The notes: generated by a model from the letters alone, not told the origin. Shown: positions 34,126 to 43,101, numbered from the stretch's first letter. The stretch is 64,000 bases of DNA from VRUE01 sp963805475 (GCA_963805475.1 CAWDUO010000006.1:62001-126000); one strand, 5' to 3'. Numbers and translations are program-made.

Positions 34126-34796
34126 GCGAGCCGCGGATCGTCCACCTCGACGAGCACCTCGCGGTAGTCGACAAGCCGGCCGGCCTCGTCGTCCACCCGG
34201 CGCCCTCGCACGAGGGGCCGACCCTGGTCTCCGAGCTGGCCGGGATCCTCGGCGGCGGCGCCGAGACCGAGCGCCCCGGGATCGTCCACCGGCTCGACAA
34301 GGGGACCAGCGGCCTGCTCGTCGTCGCCCGCGACGACGCCACCCACGCGGCGCTCCAGAAGCAGGTGCGGCGGCGCGAGGTCGAACGCGCCTACCTCGCG
34401 CTGGCCGAATGCCGGCTGGCCTCGCGCACGGGGACGATCGACGCGCCGATCGGGCGGGCCGCCCGCCGCCGCCACCGCATGGCCGTCGCCGGCGCCGCCT
34501 CGCGCCAGGCCCGCACCCACTTCGAGGTGCTGGAGCTGCTCGGCGCCGACACCTACCTCGAGGCGAGGCTGGAGACCGGCCGCACGCACCAGATCCGCGC
34601 CCACTTCAGCGCGATCGGCCACCCGCTCGCCGGCGACGTCACCTACGGCGGCAGCGAGAAGTACGGGCTGGCGCGCCAGTTCCTGCACGCCCACCGCCTC
34701 GCCTTCGCCCACCCGCGGACGGGGGAGCGGCTGAGCTTCGCCTCCGAGCTGCCGGCGGACCTGGCGTCGGCCCTGGAGTCCGCCCGCGCCGCCTGA
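34122..34796 (+). CDS. RluA-family pseudouridine synthase (RluD-like)
   Basis: A 224-residue pseudouridine synthase. The catalytic aspartate is in GIVHRLDKGTSGLLVVA; ETGRTHQIRAHFSAIGHPLAGDVTYGG is the RluA signature. There is no N-terminal S4 domain: the start ATG opens straight at the LDEHLAVVDKPAG catalytic domain, so it is shorter than RluD. The 23S target positions 1911/1915/1917 are only inferred from the lspA neighbourhood. Confidence 0.92.
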   Translation: MSEPRIVHLDEHLAVVDKPAGLVVHPAPSHEGPTLVSELAGILGGGAETERPGIVHRLDKGTSGLLVVARDDATHAALQKQVRRREVERAYLALAECRLASRTGTIDAPIGRAARRRHRMAVAGAASRQARTHFEVLELLGADTYLEARLETGRTHQIRAHFSAIGHPLAGDVTYGGSEKYGLARQFLHAHRLAFAHPRTGERLSFASELPADLASALESARAA

Positions 34797-34930
34797 CCCG
34801 CTACGCCGCTCTACAATTGCCGGTCCGAAACCCGACCCCCGTCGAACCGACCCGGATCCTGACCGCCGCACGGCGCGTCCCCGGCGAGGGCGGTGGGGCC
34901 TTTCCACCAAATCAAGGAGACTTTTCGCCA
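34797..34930 (+). promoter_or_regulatory. rpsB leader
   Basis: The 134-base gap before rpsB holds a good -10-like TACAAT at 34812-34817 without a matching -35, and an AAGGAG ribosome binding site near 34914-34919, about 11 bases from the ATG. No clear autoregulatory S2 leader structure could be recognised by eye. Confidence 0.4.
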
Positions 34931-35851
34931 ATGCCAGAGGCAGGCCTGAAAGAGCTGCTGGAGGCCGGGGTTCACTTCGGCCACCAGACCCGTCGCTGGA
35001 ACCCGAACATGCGCCGCTACATCTTCGGCGAGCTCGACGGGATCCACATCATCGACCTGATCCAGACCGAGGCGCTGCTGGAGAACGCGCGCCGCTTCGC
35101 CGGCGAGCTCGCCAGCGGCGGCGGCGTGGTGCTCTTCGTCGGCACCAAGAAGCAGGCGCGCGGTCCCGTCCAGGAATGGGCCGAGCGCTGCAAGATGCCC
35201 TACGTCAACCAACGCTGGCTGGGCGGGTTGCTGACCAACTTCAACACGATCTCGCAGCGGATCGGCCGCCTGCACGAGCTGACCGAGTGGCAGGAGGAGG
35301 GCAAGCTCGAGCTGCTGCCGACCAAGGAGCGGATGGGCATGCAGGCCGAGCTGGCCAAGCTCGAGTACAACCTCGGCGGTGTGCGCGACATGGACCGCCT
35401 GCCCGACGCGGTCTTCGTCACCGACCTGAAAACGGAGGAGATCGCGGTGCGCGAGGCCGCCCGCCTGCGGATCCCGATCATCGGCCTCGTCGACACCAAC
35501 TGCGACCCGACCCCGGTCGACTACGTGATCCCCGGCAACGACGACGCGATCCGCTCCTGCCAGCTCGTGATCGGCACGATCGGAACGGCGGTCGAGGAGG
35601 GCGCGGGCGCCTGGCGCGTGCAGGAGGAGAAGCGCCTGCAGGAGGAGATGGAACGGCGCAAACGCGAGGAGGAAGAGCGCAAGAAGCGCGAGGAGGAAGA
35701 GAAGGCGCGCAAGGAGGCCGAGGAAGCGGCCGAGAAAGAGGCCGCCGAGAAGAAGGTCGCCGAAGAAAAACGAGCTGCCGAGGCCGCCGCACAGGCGCCC
35801 GCGGGAGATGCGCCCGCGAAACCCGCCGAGGCGCAGGAGGGCGCCAAATGA
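34931..35851 (+). CDS. rpsB: 30S ribosomal protein S2 with long charged C-terminal tail
   Basis: RpsB, 306 residues. The S2 core covers about residues 1-228: LLEAGVHFGHQTRRWNPNM, VNQRWLGGLLTNFNTISQRI and GLVDTNCDPTPVDYVIPGNDDAIRS. A tail of about 75 residues follows, almost all Glu/Lys/Arg/Ala with repeated EEERKKREEEE patterns, likely a long helix, then a Pro/Ala end. Actinobacterial S2 often has extensions, but this one is long. It overlaps tsf by four bases. Confidence 0.96.
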   Translation: MPEAGLKELLEAGVHFGHQTRRWNPNMRRYIFGELDGIHIIDLIQTEALLENARRFAGELASGGGVVLFVGTKKQARGPVQEWAERCKMPYVNQRWLGGLLTNFNTISQRIGRLHELTEWQEEGKLELLPTKERMGMQAELAKLEYNLGGVRDMDRLPDAVFVTDLKTEEIAVREAARLRIPIIGLVDTNCDPTPVDYVIPGNDDAIRSCQLVIGTIGTAVEEGAGAWRVQEEKRLQEEMERRKREEEERKKREEEEKARKEAEEAAEKEAAEKKVAEEKRAAEAAAQAPAGDAPAKPAEAQEGAK

Positions 35852-36450
35852 GCGTCACGGCCGCGGATGTGAAGGCCCTGCGAGATCGGACCGGCGCCGC
35901 GATGATGGACTGCAAAGCGGCGCTCGCGGAGTCCGAGGGGGACGTCGACCGGGCGATCGAGATCCTGCGGGTGAAGGGGCAGGCCTCTGCCGCCAAGCGC
36001 GAAGGGCGCGGCACCTCCGAGGGCGTCGTCGCCTCCTACATCCACGCCAACGACAAGGTCGGGGCGATGGTCGAAGTCCAGTGCGAGACCGACTTCGTCG
36101 CCCGCAACGAGGACTTCAAGGCGTTCGCCTACGAGGTCGCGCTGCACGTCGCGGCGAGCGCGCCGAAGGTCGTCTCCGCCGAGGAGATCCCGGCCTCCGA
36201 GCGCGAGGCCGAGCGGAAGGTCTTCGAGCAGAAGGCGCGCGAGGAAGGCAAGCCCGACGACGTGGTCGAGAAGATCGTCGAGGGCCAGCTCGCCAAGTGG
36301 GCGAAGGAGGTCGCGCTGCTCGACCAGTCCCACGTCAACGCCGAGAAGCACGAGTCGAAGACGATCGAGGAGCTGCGCCAGGAGCTGGCGGCGAAGACCG
36401 GTGAGAACGTCCGCGTCGCTCGCTTCGCGTACTTCCGCGTCGGCCAGTGA
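35848..36450 (+). CDS. tsf: translation elongation factor Ts
   Basis: EF-Ts, 200 residues, the guanine nucleotide exchange factor for EF-Tu. The N-terminal UBA-like domain VKALRDRTGAAMMDCKAAL is followed by the core VQCETDFVARNEDFKAFAYEVALHVA. It is shorter than E. coli EF-Ts (283) and keeps one of the two core repeats, as many bacteria do. Its start overlaps the rpsB stop (ATGA). The gap after it contains dispersed motif copy C. Confidence 0.95.
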   Translation: MSVTAADVKALRDRTGAAMMDCKAALAESEGDVDRAIEILRVKGQASAAKREGRGTSEGVVASYIHANDKVGAMVEVQCETDFVARNEDFKAFAYEVALHVAASAPKVVSAEEIPASEREAERKVFEQKAREEGKPDDVVEKIVEGQLAKWAKEVALLDQSHVNAEKHESKTIEELRQELAAKTGENVRVARFAYFRVGQ

Positions 36451-36453
36451 GGC

Positions 36454-36498
36454 GGAGCGGAGCGACCGTCACGATCTGATTCTCCGGGAGCGGAGCGA
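36454..36498 (-). repeat. dispersed motif copy C with flanking 12-bp direct repeats
   Basis: On the minus strand 36469-36484 reads GAGAATCAGATCGTGA, identical to copy B. It is flanked on the plus strand by GGAGCGGAGCGA at 36454-36465 and again at 36487-36498, a perfect 12-bp direct repeat 33 bases apart. It lies between tsf and pyrH. Confidence 0.55.
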
Positions 36499-36527
36499 AG
36501 CCGAACATTTATGAAAAAGACCCCCCC

Positions 36528-37259
36528 ATGCCAAAAGACCCATCCTTTTCTCGAATCCTCCTGAAGCTCTCGGGGGAGGCGCTGATGGGCCAGCGCGAGC
36601 ACGGCACCGACGGCGCCGAGGTCGAACGGATCGCCCGCCAGGTGGGGGCGGTGCGGGCACGCGGGGTGGAGGTCGCGATCGTCGTCGGCGCGGGCAACAT
36701 CTACCGCGGCCTGCAGGGCGCCGCCGAGGGCATGGACCGCGCCACCGGCGACTACATGGGGATGCTGGCGACGGTGCTCAACGCGCTCACCCTGCAGGAC
36801 GCGCTGGAGAAGATCGGCCAGCACACGCGGGTGATGTCGGCGATCGACGTCAAGGAGGTCGCCGAGCCCTACATCCGCCGCCGCGCGATGCGCCACCTGG
36901 AGAAGGGCCGCGTGGTGATCTTCGCCGCCGGCACGGGCAACCCGTTCTTCACCACCGACACGGCGGCGGCGCTGCGCGCGCTGGAGATCCACGCGGAGAC
37001 GATCCTGATGGCGAAGAACGGGGTCGAGGGCGTCTACGACTCCGACCCCGCGACCAATCCCGACGCCGAGTTCATCCCCGAGATAAGCCACCGCGCGGCG
37101 ATCGAGCGCGGGCTGAAGGTGATGGACTCGACCGCGCTCTCGCTGTGCATGGACAACGACCTTCCCATCTACGTCTTCAACATGGGCGACGAGACCAACA
37201 TAGATAGGATCGTCAGCGGCGAGAGGGTGGGCACGCTGGTCGACAGCCTGCCCGCCTAG
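36528..37259 (+). CDS. pyrH: UMP kinase
   Basis: PyrH, 243 residues, phosphorylates UMP to UDP. It is an amino-acid-kinase-fold hexamer. Family marks are SRILLKLSGEALMG, VVGAGNIYRG, ATGDYMGMLATVLNALTLQDALE and the GTGNPFFTTDTAAALRA loop. ATG 36528 follows a C-rich stretch with a weak AAAAAGA upstream. frr follows by 17 bases. The order rpsB-tsf-pyrH-frr is the near-universal cluster. Confidence 0.97.
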   Translation: MPKDPSFSRILLKLSGEALMGQREHGTDGAEVERIARQVGAVRARGVEVAIVVGAGNIYRGLQGAAEGMDRATGDYMGMLATVLNALTLQDALEKIGQHTRVMSAIDVKEVAEPYIRRRAMRHLEKGRVVIFAAGTGNPFFTTDTAAALRALEIHAETILMAKNGVEGVYDSDPATNPDAEFIPEISHRAAIERGLKVMDSTALSLCMDNDLPIYVFNMGDETNIDRIVSGERVGTLVDSLPA

Positions 37260-37276
37260 AGCGGAGAGAGGACCCA

Positions 37277-37840
37277 GTGGAGCTGATCGACGAGTTGCTG
37301 AGCGACGCCGAGGAGCGGATGCGCAAATCGGTCGAATCGAGCCGCGGCGAGCTGGCCACGGTGCGCACGGGGCGCGCCTCGCCGCACCTGCTCGACCGCG
37401 TCGTCGTCGAGTACTACGGCTCGCAGACGCCGCTCAAGCAGCTCGCCAACGTCGCCGCCTCCGACGCCCGCCTGCTCACCGTGACCCCCTTCGACAAGGG
37501 CTCGATCGGCGAGATCGAGAAAGCGATTCAGGAGTCCGACGTCGGCCTGACGCCGAGCAACGACGGCAACCTGATCCGCCTCCAGATTCCCGAGCTGACC
37601 GAGGAGCGCCGCCGCGAGATGGTCAAGGTGGTGCACGGCGTCGCCGAGGAGGGCCGGATCGCGATCCGCAACATCCGCCGCGACACGATGAGCGACCTGC
37701 GCGAGCTGAAGAAGGAGGGCGAAGCGGGCGAGGACGACGAGCGCCGCGCCGAGACTGCCCTGCAGAAGCAGACCGACGGGGCGATCGCGGAGATCGACGA
37801 GCTCTTGAAGGGGAAGGAAGAGGAGATCCTGGAGGTGTGA
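37277..37840 (+). CDS. frr: ribosome recycling factor
   Basis: RRF, 187 residues, splits post-termination ribosomes with EF-G. It has the tRNA-like three-helix bundle, with ELATVRTGRASPHLLDRVVVEYYG near the N-terminus and the late GRIAIRNIRRDTMSDLRELKKEGEA. The GTG start is preceded by GGAGAGAGGA. Its stop overlaps the uppS GTG (GTGA). Confidence 0.96.
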   Translation: MELIDELLSDAEERMRKSVESSRGELATVRTGRASPHLLDRVVVEYYGSQTPLKQLANVAASDARLLTVTPFDKGSIGEIEKAIQESDVGLTPSNDGNLIRLQIPELTEERRREMVKVVHGVAEEGRIAIRNIRRDTMSDLRELKKEGEAGEDDERRAETALQKQTDGAIAEIDELLKGKEEEILEV

Positions 37841-38508
37841 GCGCCTCCGCGCGGTACGTAGCGATCATCACCGACGGCAACGGGCGCTGGGCGCAGCAGC
37901 GCGGCCTGCCCGTCGTCGAGGGGCATCGCGCGGGCGCCGATACGGTCAAGGCGCGCCTGCGCGACGCGGCCGAGCTGGGAGTCGAGGAGCTGACCGTGTT
38001 CTCCTTCTCGACCGAGAACTGGGCGCGCCCGAAGAAGGAGGTCGAGGCCCTGATGCGGATGTTCGGCGAGCGGATCGACGCCGAGACGCCGGAGCTCGAC
38101 GAGGAAGGGGTGCGCATGCGCTTCATCGGCCGCCGAGAGGGGCTCGCGGAGGATCTGGTGGAGAGGATGGCCCGGGCGGAAGAGACGACCGCGGAGAACG
38201 ACCGGGTCTCGCTCTTCGTCGCCTTCAACTACGGCGGGCGGGCGGAGCTCCTCGACGCGGCCCGCGGCTTCGAGGGCGGCTCGGAGGAGGACTTCCGCCA
38301 GCGCCTCTACGCGCCCGAGATGCACGACCCCGACCTCTTGATCCGCACCAGCGGCGAGCAGCGGATCTCCAACTACCTGCTCTGGCAGTGCGCCTACTCG
38401 GAGCTGGTCTTCCGCGACGAGCTCTGGCCCGACTTCGGGCGCGCCGCGTTCGAGGCGTCGCTGGCCGAGTTCGAGGCGCGGCGGCGGCGCTTCGGCGGGA
38501 GGGGCTGA
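37837..38508 (+). CDS. uppS: isoprenyl transferase (undecaprenyl diphosphate synthase type)
   Basis: A cis-prenyltransferase of 223 residues that elongates FPP with IPP to the lipid carrier of cell wall synthesis. Motifs are IITDGNGRWAQQRGLPVVEGH (catalytic Asp; the common Met before it is Thr here), FSTENWARPKKEV, and the C-terminal DLLIRTSGEQRISNYLLWQCAYSE. Chain length is not certain. It overlaps frr and cdsA, giving the frr-uppS-cdsA operon. Confidence 0.95.
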   Translation: MSASARYVAIITDGNGRWAQQRGLPVVEGHRAGADTVKARLRDAAELGVEELTVFSFSTENWARPKKEVEALMRMFGERIDAETPELDEEGVRMRFIGRREGLAEDLVERMARAEETTAENDRVSLFVAFNYGGRAELLDAARGFEGGSEEDFRQRLYAPEMHDPDLLIRTSGEQRISNYLLWQCAYSELVFRDELWPDFGRAAFEASLAEFEARRRRFGGRG

Positions 38509-39401
38509 TGGTCGAGGACCTGTTCGACGAGGAGATGTTCGAGCCCGAGCCGCCGCGGCGCGAGCGGCCGCCGCGGAAGCCGCGCCGCAAGCGCGCCAAC
38601 CCGCTCGGCGGCGAGACCGCGCGGCGGGTGATCGTGGCGATCCCGTGGATCGTCTTCGCGATCGCGATCGTCGTCGCCGGCGGCGTGGTCTTCGCCGTGG
38701 CGATGGTCGCGATCGGCCTGCTCTGCCTGCGCGAGTACTTCGAGATGACGGCGGAGCTGCGGCCGCTGCGCCCCGTCGCCTGCGTCGCCGTCGCGGCGAC
38801 GATCGCCGCCGCCTACTTCGGCAGCGCCTTCAACGTGCTGCTGCTCGCCGCGGCCTCGTTCCCGCTGCTCTTCGTCTTCGGCGCCCGCATGCGACCGCGC
38901 GAGGGGGTCGTCGTGGCGATGGGCGCGACCGTGCTCGGCGCCGTCTGGATCGGCCTGCCGCTGGTCCACGCGGTCCTGCTGCGCGACCTGCCCGACCACG
39001 GCGCGGCGCTGCTGATCGACGTTCTGGTCGGCACCTTCGCCACCGACACCGGCGCCTACGCGACCGGGCGCATGTTCGGCACCCACCGGATCGCCCCCGA
39101 CCTCTCGCCGCACAAGACGATCGAGGGGCTCGTCGGCGGCTTCCTGATCGGCACGATGGCCTTCTGGTTCGCCGGCCTCTACCAGAACTGGCTGAGCGGG
39201 GTGGACGCGTTGATCATCGGCGCCGCCGTGGCGGCGATCGCGCCGCTCGGCGACCTCTTCGCCTCGCTGGTCAAGCGCGACCTCGGCCGCAAGGACACCG
39301 GCCGCCTGCTCGGCCCCCACGGCGGCCTGCTCGACCGCCTCGACGCCGTCTTCTTCACGGTCGTCGTCGGCTACTACATGGCCGTCTGGCTGGTTTATTG
39401 A
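38508..39401 (+). CDS. cdsA: phosphatidate cytidylyltransferase
   Basis: CdsA, 297 residues, makes CDP-diacylglycerol from phosphatidate and CTP. A charged, Arg/Pro-rich 40-residue N-terminus precedes about seven membrane helices. The signature SLVKRDLGRKDTGRLLGPHGGLLDRLDAV closes the protein and FATDTGAYATGRMFG is also typical. Start and uppS stop share one base. A strong terminator follows 15 bases after the stop. Confidence 0.95.
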   Translation: MVEDLFDEEMFEPEPPRRERPPRKPRRKRANPLGGETARRVIVAIPWIVFAIAIVVAGGVVFAVAMVAIGLLCLREYFEMTAELRPLRPVACVAVAATIAAAYFGSAFNVLLLAAASFPLLFVFGARMRPREGVVVAMGATVLGAVWIGLPLVHAVLLRDLPDHGAALLIDVLVGTFATDTGAYATGRMFGTHRIAPDLSPHKTIEGLVGGFLIGTMAFWFAGLYQNWLSGVDALIIGAAVAAIAPLGDLFASLVKRDLGRKDTGRLLGPHGGLLDRLDAVFFTVVVGYYMAVWLVY

Positions 39402-39416
39402 GCGTGGTCAGCGGGG

Positions 39417-39477
39417 CCCCCAACCGGCCCCGAGAGGAATCAGACCGTGATCGGGACCGGTTGGGGGCTGGGTTTTT
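39417..39477 (+). terminator. intrinsic terminator after cdsA whose loop is dispersed motif copy D
   Basis: CCCCCAACCGG then CCCGA pairs with TCGGG then CCGGTTGGGGG: 16 base pairs with one C/A mismatch, followed by CTGGG and T5 (39473-39477). The apical loop, 39434-39450, is GAGGAATCAGACCGTGA, a copy of the dispersed motif. It ends the rpsB-to-cdsA transcription unit. Confidence 0.8.
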
Positions 39478-39557
39478 GAACCAATTCCGCCCATGGCTCC
39501 GGCCTTCGGCCTCCGCCATATGCGGGTCGGGAAGACCTTGCTACCTACACTTTGCTC

Positions 39558-40703
39558 ATGCGTAAGGTTGTGGTCCTCGGCAGCAGCGGCTCGATCGGCG
39601 TGCAGGCGCTGGAGATCGCCGGCGCCTCGGATGAGCTTCAGGTGGCAGGACTGGCGGCCGGGTCGAGCTGGGAAGCTGTCATCGAGCAGGCGCGCCAGCA
39701 CGGCGTGCCGGTCGTCGCGCTGGCCGACGAGCAGGCGGCCGAGCGGGCGCGCTCGGCCTGGGACGGACGCGTGCTGGCGGGCGAGCGGGGCGTGCGCGAG
39801 CTGATCGCCGTCGCCGAGCCCGACCTCGTCCTCAACGGCATGGTCGGCGCCGCCGGCCTCGGCCCGACGGTCGTCGCGCTCGGAGAGGGCATCGATGTCG
39901 CGCTCGCCAACAAGGAGAGCCTGGTGATCGGCGGAGAGCTGACCACGGCGCTGGCCGAGGCGACCGGGGCGCGCCTGCTGCCGGTCGACTCCGAGCACTC
40001 GGCCCTCTTCCAGCTGATCGGCGCCGAGCGGCCGGGAACGGTCGAGCGGCTCGTCCTCACCGCCTCCGGCGGCCCCTTCCGCGGTCGCACCGACCTCTCC
40101 GGCGTCGGCGTCGAGGAGGCGCTGGACCACCCCACCTGGAAGATGGGCGGGCGGATCACGATCGACTCGGCGACGCTGATGAACAAGGGCTTCGAGGCGA
40201 TCGAGGCGCACCACCTCTTCGACGTCCCCTACGAGCGGATCGAGGTCGTCGTCCACCCGCAGTCGATCGTCCACTCGCTGGTCGACCTCAACGACGGCGC
40301 CACGCTGGCCCACCTCGGCTACCCCGACATGCGCGTGCCGATCTCCTACGCCCTGCACTACCCCGAGCGCGCCGACGTGCCGGTCCCGCGGCTCGACCTG
40401 ACCGCGGTCGGCGAGCTGAGCTTCGAGCCCCCCGACCTGGAGACCTTCGCCTGCCTGCGCCTGGCGCTGGAGGCCGGCGGGGCCGGGGGGACGGCGCCGT
40501 GCGTGCTCAACGCCGCCGACGAGGTCGCGGTCGCCGCCTTCCTCGCCGGCCGGATCGAGTTCGGCGCGATCCCGGCGGTGATCGAGGCCGTGCTGGAGGA
40601 GCTGCCCGCCGCCCCGCTGACCCACTTCGACGACGTCTTCGCCGTCGACGCGGAGGCCCGCCGCCGCAGCGAAGAGCGAGTCGGCGGGTTGGCGAAGGTA
40701 TGA
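39558..40703 (+). CDS. dxr: 1-deoxy-D-xylulose 5-phosphate reductoisomerase
   Basis: Dxr (IspC), 381 residues, converts DXP to MEP with NADPH in the non-mevalonate pathway. N-terminal RKVVVLGSSGSIGVQALEIA binds NADPH; ALANKESLVIGGELT, LLPVDSEHSALFQLI, LTASGGPFRGR and the metal/substrate segment MGGRITIDSATLMNKGFEAIEAH are present. ATG 39558 is chosen over a TTG two codons earlier. It overlaps rseP by four bases. The 80-base gap after the terminator presumably holds its promoter. Confidence 0.96.
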   Translation: MRKVVVLGSSGSIGVQALEIAGASDELQVAGLAAGSSWEAVIEQARQHGVPVVALADEQAAERARSAWDGRVLAGERGVRELIAVAEPDLVLNGMVGAAGLGPTVVALGEGIDVALANKESLVIGGELTTALAEATGARLLPVDSEHSALFQLIGAERPGTVERLVLTASGGPFRGRTDLSGVGVEEALDHPTWKMGGRITIDSATLMNKGFEAIEAHHLFDVPYERIEVVVHPQSIVHSLVDLNDGATLAHLGYPDMRVPISYALHYPERADVPVPRLDLTAVGELSFEPPDLETFACLRLALEAGGAGGTAPCVLNAADEVAVAAFLAGRIEFGAIPAVIEAVLEELPAAPLTHFDDVFAVDAEARRRSEERVGGLAKV

Positions 40704-41791
40704 GCTGGGTCTACGTCTTCCTCGGCTTCTCGGCGCTGATCCTCCTGCACGAGGCGGGCCACTTCGTCGCCGCGAAGGCGACCGGGATGCGGGTCGAGAA
40801 GTTCTTTCTCTTCTTCCCGCCCAAGCTGGTCTCGATCAAGCGTGGCGAGACCGAGTACGGGATCGGCATGATCCCGCTAGGCGGCTTCGCGAAGATCAGC
40901 GGCATGAACCTGGAGGAGGACCTGCCTCCGGAGGTCGCGCCGCGCGCCTACTGCCGCCAGCCCGTGTGGAAGCGGATCGTCGTGATCGCGGCGGGGCCGG
41001 CGGTCAACATCGCGCTGGCCTTCCTGATTCTCTTCGGCGTCTACTTCGCCAACGCGCAGCGGGTCGACCAGACGGTCGGCGAAATATCCGCCGGCGCCCC
41101 CGCCGCGACGGCGCTGAAGGAAGGCGACAAGATCGTCGCCGTCGACGGCAGGTCGTATCCGAAGCTGAGCGTGGAAGAACGCCTGAAGAAGTTCGGCGAA
41201 GACGTCTCCTCCCACAAGTGCCCCGGCAAGCAGGTCGACGGCTGCCGGGCCGCGAAGCCGGTGGCCCTCGAGGTGCGGCGCGACGGCCGGCTGCGGACGG
41301 TCGCCGTGCGGCCCGAATACAAACAGGAATACGGCCGCGCCCTGATCGGCTTCTCCTACGGCAGCGAACCGACCGAGATCGGCGTCGGGGGCGCCGCGAG
41401 CCAGGCGTGGGAATCGATCTGGCTCGTCACGCACAAGACCGCGTCGATCGTCGCGCGCATCTTCGAACCGCAGCAGCGCAAACAGATCTCGGGCATCGTC
41501 GGAATCAGCGACGTGGCCCACCAGACGGTCGACAAGAGCCTCGAAGAGTCGCTCCTGCTCCTGGCGCTGATCAGCCTCTCGCTCGGCCTGTTCAACCTCC
41601 TCCCGTTCCTGCCGCTCGACGGCGGGCACATCTTCTGGAGCCTGGTCGAGAAAGTCCGCCGCAAGCCGGTGTCGATGCAGGTCATGGAGCGCGCGAGCAT
41701 CGCCGGCATCGCCCTGGTGGCGATGCTCTTCTTCATCGGCCTCAGCAACGACATCGGCCGGATAACCGGCGAAGGCTTCAACGTCCGATGA
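40700..41791 (+). CDS. site-2 intramembrane metalloprotease (RseP/Rip1 type)
   Basis: A 363-residue M50 zinc protease that cleaves membrane proteins such as anti-sigma factors. The zinc-binding HEAGH is in the first helix (LILLHEAGHFVAAKA), a PDZ domain lies near residues 120-235, and the third ligand motif is FLPLDGGHIFWSL. There are four membrane segments. The order dxr-rseP-ispG is the same as dxr-rip1-gcpE in mycobacteria. GAA outnumbers GAG in its middle part, unlike most neighbours. Confidence 0.93.
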   Translation: MSWVYVFLGFSALILLHEAGHFVAAKATGMRVEKFFLFFPPKLVSIKRGETEYGIGMIPLGGFAKISGMNLEEDLPPEVAPRAYCRQPVWKRIVVIAAGPAVNIALAFLILFGVYFANAQRVDQTVGEISAGAPAATALKEGDKIVAVDGRSYPKLSVEERLKKFGEDVSSHKCPGKQVDGCRAAKPVALEVRRDGRLRTVAVRPEYKQEYGRALIGFSYGSEPTEIGVGGAASQAWESIWLVTHKTASIVARIFEPQQRKQISGIVGISDVAHQTVDKSLEESLLLLALISLSLGLFNLLPFLPLDGGHIFWSLVEKVRRKPVSMQVMERASIAGIALVAMLFFIGLSNDIGRITGEGFNVR

Positions 41792-41825
41792 CCCTCAGGC
41801 GGCGGCCCCCAGATACCCTTCGAGC

Positions 41826-43082
41826 ATGAGCTCCAAGCGGCAGATCTTCGTCGGCGGGGTGCCGATCGGCGGCGGCGCGCCGGTCGCCGTGCAGACGATG
41901 ACCAAGACCGAGACCGCCAACCTGGCGGCGACGATGGAGCAGATCGGCAAGGTCGCCGAGGCGGGAGCGGACATCGTGCGCGTCGCGGTGCCGCGCGAGC
42001 AGGACGCCGAGGCGCTGAAGACGATCGTCGCCGACTCGCCGATCCCGGTGATCGCCGACATCCACTTCAACCACACGCTGGCGCTGAAGGCGATCGACGC
42101 CGGCGCGCACTGCATCCGGCTCAACCCCGGCAACATCGGCGGGCGGGAGAAAGTCGCCGAGGTGGCCGAGCGGGCGACGGCGGCCGGCGTGCCGATGCGG
42201 ATCGGCGTCAACTCCGGCTCGCTGCCCAAACACCTGCACGAGCTCGAGCGCACCTCGCCGGTCGAGGCGCTGGTCGCGGCCGCGGTCGAGTTCGTCGAAT
42301 TGATGGAGGGGCTCGAGTTCGAGAACTTCAAGGTCTCGATCAAGTCGACGAACGTGCCCAACACGATCGCCGCCAACCGCCTGCTCTCCGAGAGGATCCC
42401 CTACCCGCTGCACCTCGGGATCACCGAGGCGGGGACGAAGTGGTCGGGCTCGCTCAAGTCGGCGGTTGGGCTCGGCACGCTGCTCGCCGACGGGATCGGC
42501 GACACGATCCGGATCAGCCTCTCGACCTTCCACGCCGAGGAGGAGGTCAAGGTCGCCTGGGAGATCCTCAAGGCGCTGCAGCTGCGCGAGCGCGGACCGG
42601 TCCTGATCGCCTGCCCGACCTGCGGCCGCCTGCAGTTCGACATGGACTCGGTCGTCGCCGAGATCGAGCGGCGGCTCGAAGGCTACGCCGAGCCGGTCGA
42701 GGTCGCCGTGCTCGGCTGCGCGGTCAACGGGATCGGCGAGGCCAGCCACGCCGACTTCGGCATCGCCGGGGCGAAGAACGAGGGGCTGATCTTCGCCGGC
42801 GGCAAGCCGCTGCGAAAGGTGCCGCAGGAGGCCCTCGTCGACACGCTGTTCGAAGAGATCGACAAGTCGCTCGACCGCGGCGGAGAGGTCGAGTTCGACG
42901 AGGCGGAGTCGCGCGAGGGCGCCGAGTGGGTGGCCAGGATCGAGCGCGAAAACGAGGGTGACCTGACCCCCGAGAGGATCGCGCAGCTGGAGCACGAGGC
43001 AGCTGAAAAGGGGGAGTCCGACCGCGTTCTTCTCGACGAGGAGACCTCCCCGACCGCCGGCCGCCGCTTCACCCGCGCCTAG
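41826..43082 (+). CDS. ispG: 4-hydroxy-3-methylbut-2-enyl diphosphate synthase (flavodoxin/ferredoxin)
   Basis: IspG (GcpE), 418 residues, an iron-sulfur enzyme of the MEP pathway. PVAVQTMTKTETANLAAT starts the TIM barrel; the 4Fe-4S ligands are in IACPTCGRLQFD and VAVLGCAVNGIGEASHADFGIAG. A C-terminal stretch of about 60 acidic residues (from about 365) extends beyond the usual end. It follows rseP by 34 bases. Confidence 0.96.
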   Translation: MSSKRQIFVGGVPIGGGAPVAVQTMTKTETANLAATMEQIGKVAEAGADIVRVAVPREQDAEALKTIVADSPIPVIADIHFNHTLALKAIDAGAHCIRLNPGNIGGREKVAEVAERATAAGVPMRIGVNSGSLPKHLHELERTSPVEALVAAAVEFVELMEGLEFENFKVSIKSTNVPNTIAANRLLSERIPYPLHLGITEAGTKWSGSLKSAVGLGTLLADGIGDTIRISLSTFHAEEEVKVAWEILKALQLRERGPVLIACPTCGRLQFDMDSVVAEIERRLEGYAEPVEVAVLGCAVNGIGEASHADFGIAGAKNEGLIFAGGKPLRKVPQEALVDTLFEEIDKSLDRGGEVEFDEAESREGAEWVARIERENEGDLTPERIAQLEHEAAEKGESDRVLLDEETSPTAGRRFTRA

Positions 43083-43101
43083 CCGAGATAGGTTTCCCCG
43101 C

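Noticed and set aside
36454..36498. Direct repeats GGAGCGGAGCGA as a CRISPR array
   Set aside because: Only two units 33 bases apart and no cas genes nearby.
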